6,183 nt of DNA from Dehalococcoidia bacterium UBA3254 (lineage in GTDB: Bacteria; Chloroflexota; Dehalococcoidia; Dehalococcoidales; UBA3254): contig DEUU01000464.1 of assembly GCA_002362735.1 (NCBI GenBank), positions 1 to 6,183 of the forward strand, read 5' to 3'. Positions 5,901-6,183 of the stretch are shown piece after piece. A program made the position numbers and the translations under genes. The stretch's first letter is position 1. Each line of letters opens with the position of its first letter. The notes below the pieces were generated by a model. The model saw only the letters and a list, made by a program, of their open reading frames with translations, did not search any database and had not been told where the DNA came from.

Positions 5901-6053
5901 ACCGCAGCCGGCACAGGACCGATCACCGGAGTCAGGATCACTAATCCCGGAGCCGGCTACACTACGCCGCCGTCGATTACTTTTTCCAGTGGCGCAGCCG
6001 CAGCAACAGCGAGAGTGGCTTCACCCAATGGGGTGACCCACTTTACGCCATAA
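2943..6053 (+). CDS. Exported di-heme cytochrome c peroxidase/MauG-family protein with beta-repeat modules
   Basis: The 1036-aa product starts with a Sec signal peptide: KKKIGK, a hydrophobic stretch at about 11-28, and probable cleavage after SGA36. It then shows a CCP/MauG di-heme fold, with GKALFWDQQ and the first heme site CASCH (C132, C135, H136), FWDGR at 277-281 and GRKLF at 349-353. Next come TDSVLG (472-477), NFAMFWGTSIQMYE (531-544), the second heme site CQLCH (C608, C611, H612) and the conserved C-terminal block FKIPSLRN...PYFHHG (723-741). The family covalently binds two c-type hemes outside the cytoplasm and either reduces peroxide or performs long-range oxidation of a partner. 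The substrate here is unknown. Classical members are about 300-400 aa. The extra length includes a GxGY repeat module at about 376-444, inserted within the core, and a repeat array at about 865-1025. The start ATG is supported by AAGGAG at 2931-2936. The gene is visibly richer in GC than the kinase operon. Family assignment is firm; enzymatic activity is not established. Confidence 0.92.
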   Translation: MRIFKKKIGKIIIILISIIILSSLTIGLFPSGVSGALPPVDPNAVRAAVRQMGMDTLSSVIVNDPAGITGIERPTPPPVAGDPLTNPPTPAVPASLTTYATAHGVTVQRAAMQILGKALFWDQQAGSDGQACASCHFTAGTDNRTLNTLNPGSRNTNVSDQSQWGSTLSGGTGAPNYQLQTGDFPFHKLADPFETNYMKRDVLFDTDDPVGSIGTFHATYAGSPVPNYTLPFAQGVYDTPGSAVVDPVFHIGNQNTRSNGPRQAAPAINALFNFNQFWDGRADNTFNGKNMNGGKDQTPYVYFNGGGVLVYDIIAGFGDGSLASQATAPINSATSDEMAFAGRTLPDVGRKLFRLTGPGQGATATPVMTADPLVPGTFTVTGITVTNPGTNYIHGATVSIVGGGGAGATATVTTNATGAITAITVTAPGAGFVTPPVVTIVSTGLDTAAYASYTDAIVPNIIPLGAQQISTTDSVLGTLVNTNGKGINLSYVNLIQWAFLPTFWDATGPPDVNGVATTLQTPGGFHLMESNFAMFWGTSIQMYETLLRADQTAYDKFMGGDNSAFDPIGGPSSKKSQDTLRGLLTYIHTENFAQQVNSNFNNLNFGACQLCHSGRELTEASFTNVPLKLFVTTDMTVKMDHNRELAIVPPSANFDVGFTNIGSRPIHNDVGIGGEAAGLPGTYLSITRGVLANQPWALLFLPAGIAWPAEPNLHRGSNIDGAFKIPSLRNIDMSGPYFHHGGELTLKQTVQFYARHEDYADQNDPNMDVGSNMVVNISDPDVDLLVNFLISLTDERVRWEQAPFDHPQLFIPNGHPASGTHPVLGASYLPDNYVTLPAVGAAGRQALGLPALGNFMGVTDYPGQVLFIAVANQGAGYTTAPSVTIATPPAGGSQATAVATVSGGLVTGIIITNPGGYYTTAPAVTLSAPPAGGTQATATSTITPGAVDFISVNNGGSYTTAQFNALTVTIAAPPAGGVQATAVPVKTAAGTGPITGVRITNPGAGYTTPPSITFSSGAAAATARVASPNGVTHFTP
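4068..4274 (+). repeat. GxGY-type beta-repeat module inside the peroxidase core
   Basis: Residues 376-444 hold two units of a glycine/threonine/valine-rich repeat. The first has TNPGTNY (386-392) and VSIVGGGGAGATATV (398-412). The second has TAPGAGFVTPPVVTI (426-440), with Tyr replaced by Phe. The anchors Y392 and F432 are 40 residues apart, the same period as the C-terminal array. The module separates GRKLF (349-353) from LGAQQISTTDSVLG (464-477), which are close together in family members recalled without the insert. Repeats of this kind are predicted to form short beta strands, and related ones occur in phage and surface proteins. Confidence 0.75.
5535..6017 (+). repeat. C-terminal array of about four GxGY/PPAGG repeats
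   Basis: Four units follow the heme domain. Their anchor tyrosines are Y877, Y918, Y958 and Y1006, giving periods of 41, 40 and 48 residues. The consensus is roughly NPGxGYTTAPxVTI, then xxPPAGGxQATA, then a VTGI-type strand. PPAGG occurs at 888-892, 929-933 and 973-977; the fourth unit is truncated after SITFSSGAAAATARV. At DNA level the units differ at many synonymous positions, so they are old protein repeats rather than a fresh tandem duplication. A role in surface attachment, oligomerisation or partner docking is plausible but inferred. Confidence 0.8.
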
Positions 6054-6082
6054 ATAGAAGGAGTTAGAAAAGGAGAAATAAG

Positions 6083-6183
6083 ATGAAAAAAACAATACTT
6101 AAAAGGATATCCTTTCTAGCAACATTGCTAATGATTATAAGCATATTGCTTCCTATTGCTGCGTTCGCCCAGGCTACCGTTCC
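6083..6183 (+). CDS. Signal-peptide start of a second exported protein (partial)
   Basis: ATG at 6083 is preceded at 7 nt by AGGAG (6071-6075) and opens a frame of 33 codons to the right edge. The translation has a basic start (MKKTILKR), a hydrophobic core (about 11-25) and a probable signal peptidase site at AFA before QATV, so it is an exported protein with only its signal peptide visible. It lies 29 nt after the cytochrome stop with no terminator-like hairpin between them, which indicates co-transcription. The mature function cannot be read. A partner, electron carrier or further repeat-bearing protein would fit the context. Confidence 0.8.
   Translation, partial: MKKTILKRISFLATLLMIISILLPIAAFAQATV

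Noticed and set aside
1..6183. CRISPR array, tRNA/rRNA genes, insertion sequence or attachment sites.
   Set aside because: No regularly spaced direct repeats with unique spacers, no cloverleaf-like or rRNA sequence, and no transposase or integrase fragment were seen.

Overview
The window looks like part of a bacterial chromosome or metagenome contig, most plausibly an anaerobic or microaerophilic Chloroflexota-like (Dehalococcoidia-like) lineage. That assignment rests only on the style of the soluble REC-GAF-HisKA_3 kinase, the AT-rich spacers and the mixed base composition. It is an inference, not a demonstrated placement.

Layout, left to right. Bases 1-61 probably hold the first codons of a minus-strand gene that runs off the left edge. 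Bases 62-195 are an AT-rich spacer with a promoter-like element. Bases 196-840 (minus) encode a NarL/FixJ-type response regulator. Bases 865-2457 (minus) encode a soluble histidine kinase with its own N-terminal receiver domain. The kinase and regulator lie 24 nt apart in the order kinase then regulator and form a two-component operon. Bases 2458-2942 are a 485-nt divergent spacer rich in candidate regulatory structure. Bases 2943-6053 (plus) encode a very large (1036 aa) exported di-heme MauG/cytochrome c peroxidase-family protein carrying extra glycine/threonine-rich beta-repeat modules. From 6083 the signal peptide of a second exported protein begins and is cut by the right edge. The last two genes are 29 nt apart and are probably co-transcribed.

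How the parts may work together. The two-component operon is divergent from the exported cytochrome gene, so the regulator is the obvious candidate to control it. An ordered set of three sequence blocks recurs in the divergent spacer (about 2637-2670) and upstream of the left-edge gene (about 157-190). Its shared core is AAATTACGTA, and the spacer copy carries three ACGTA boxes about one helical turn apart. This is a plausible binding site for the regulator and would link the two-component system, the cytochrome and the left-edge gene into one regulon. The cytochrome mRNA also appears to have a structured leader: an 8-bp perfect long-range stem, and a strong Shine-Dalgarno followed by an 11-codon mini-ORF.

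The most unusual protein feature is a GxGY-type repeat module inserted inside the di-heme peroxidase core, with a further array of related repeats at the C terminus.
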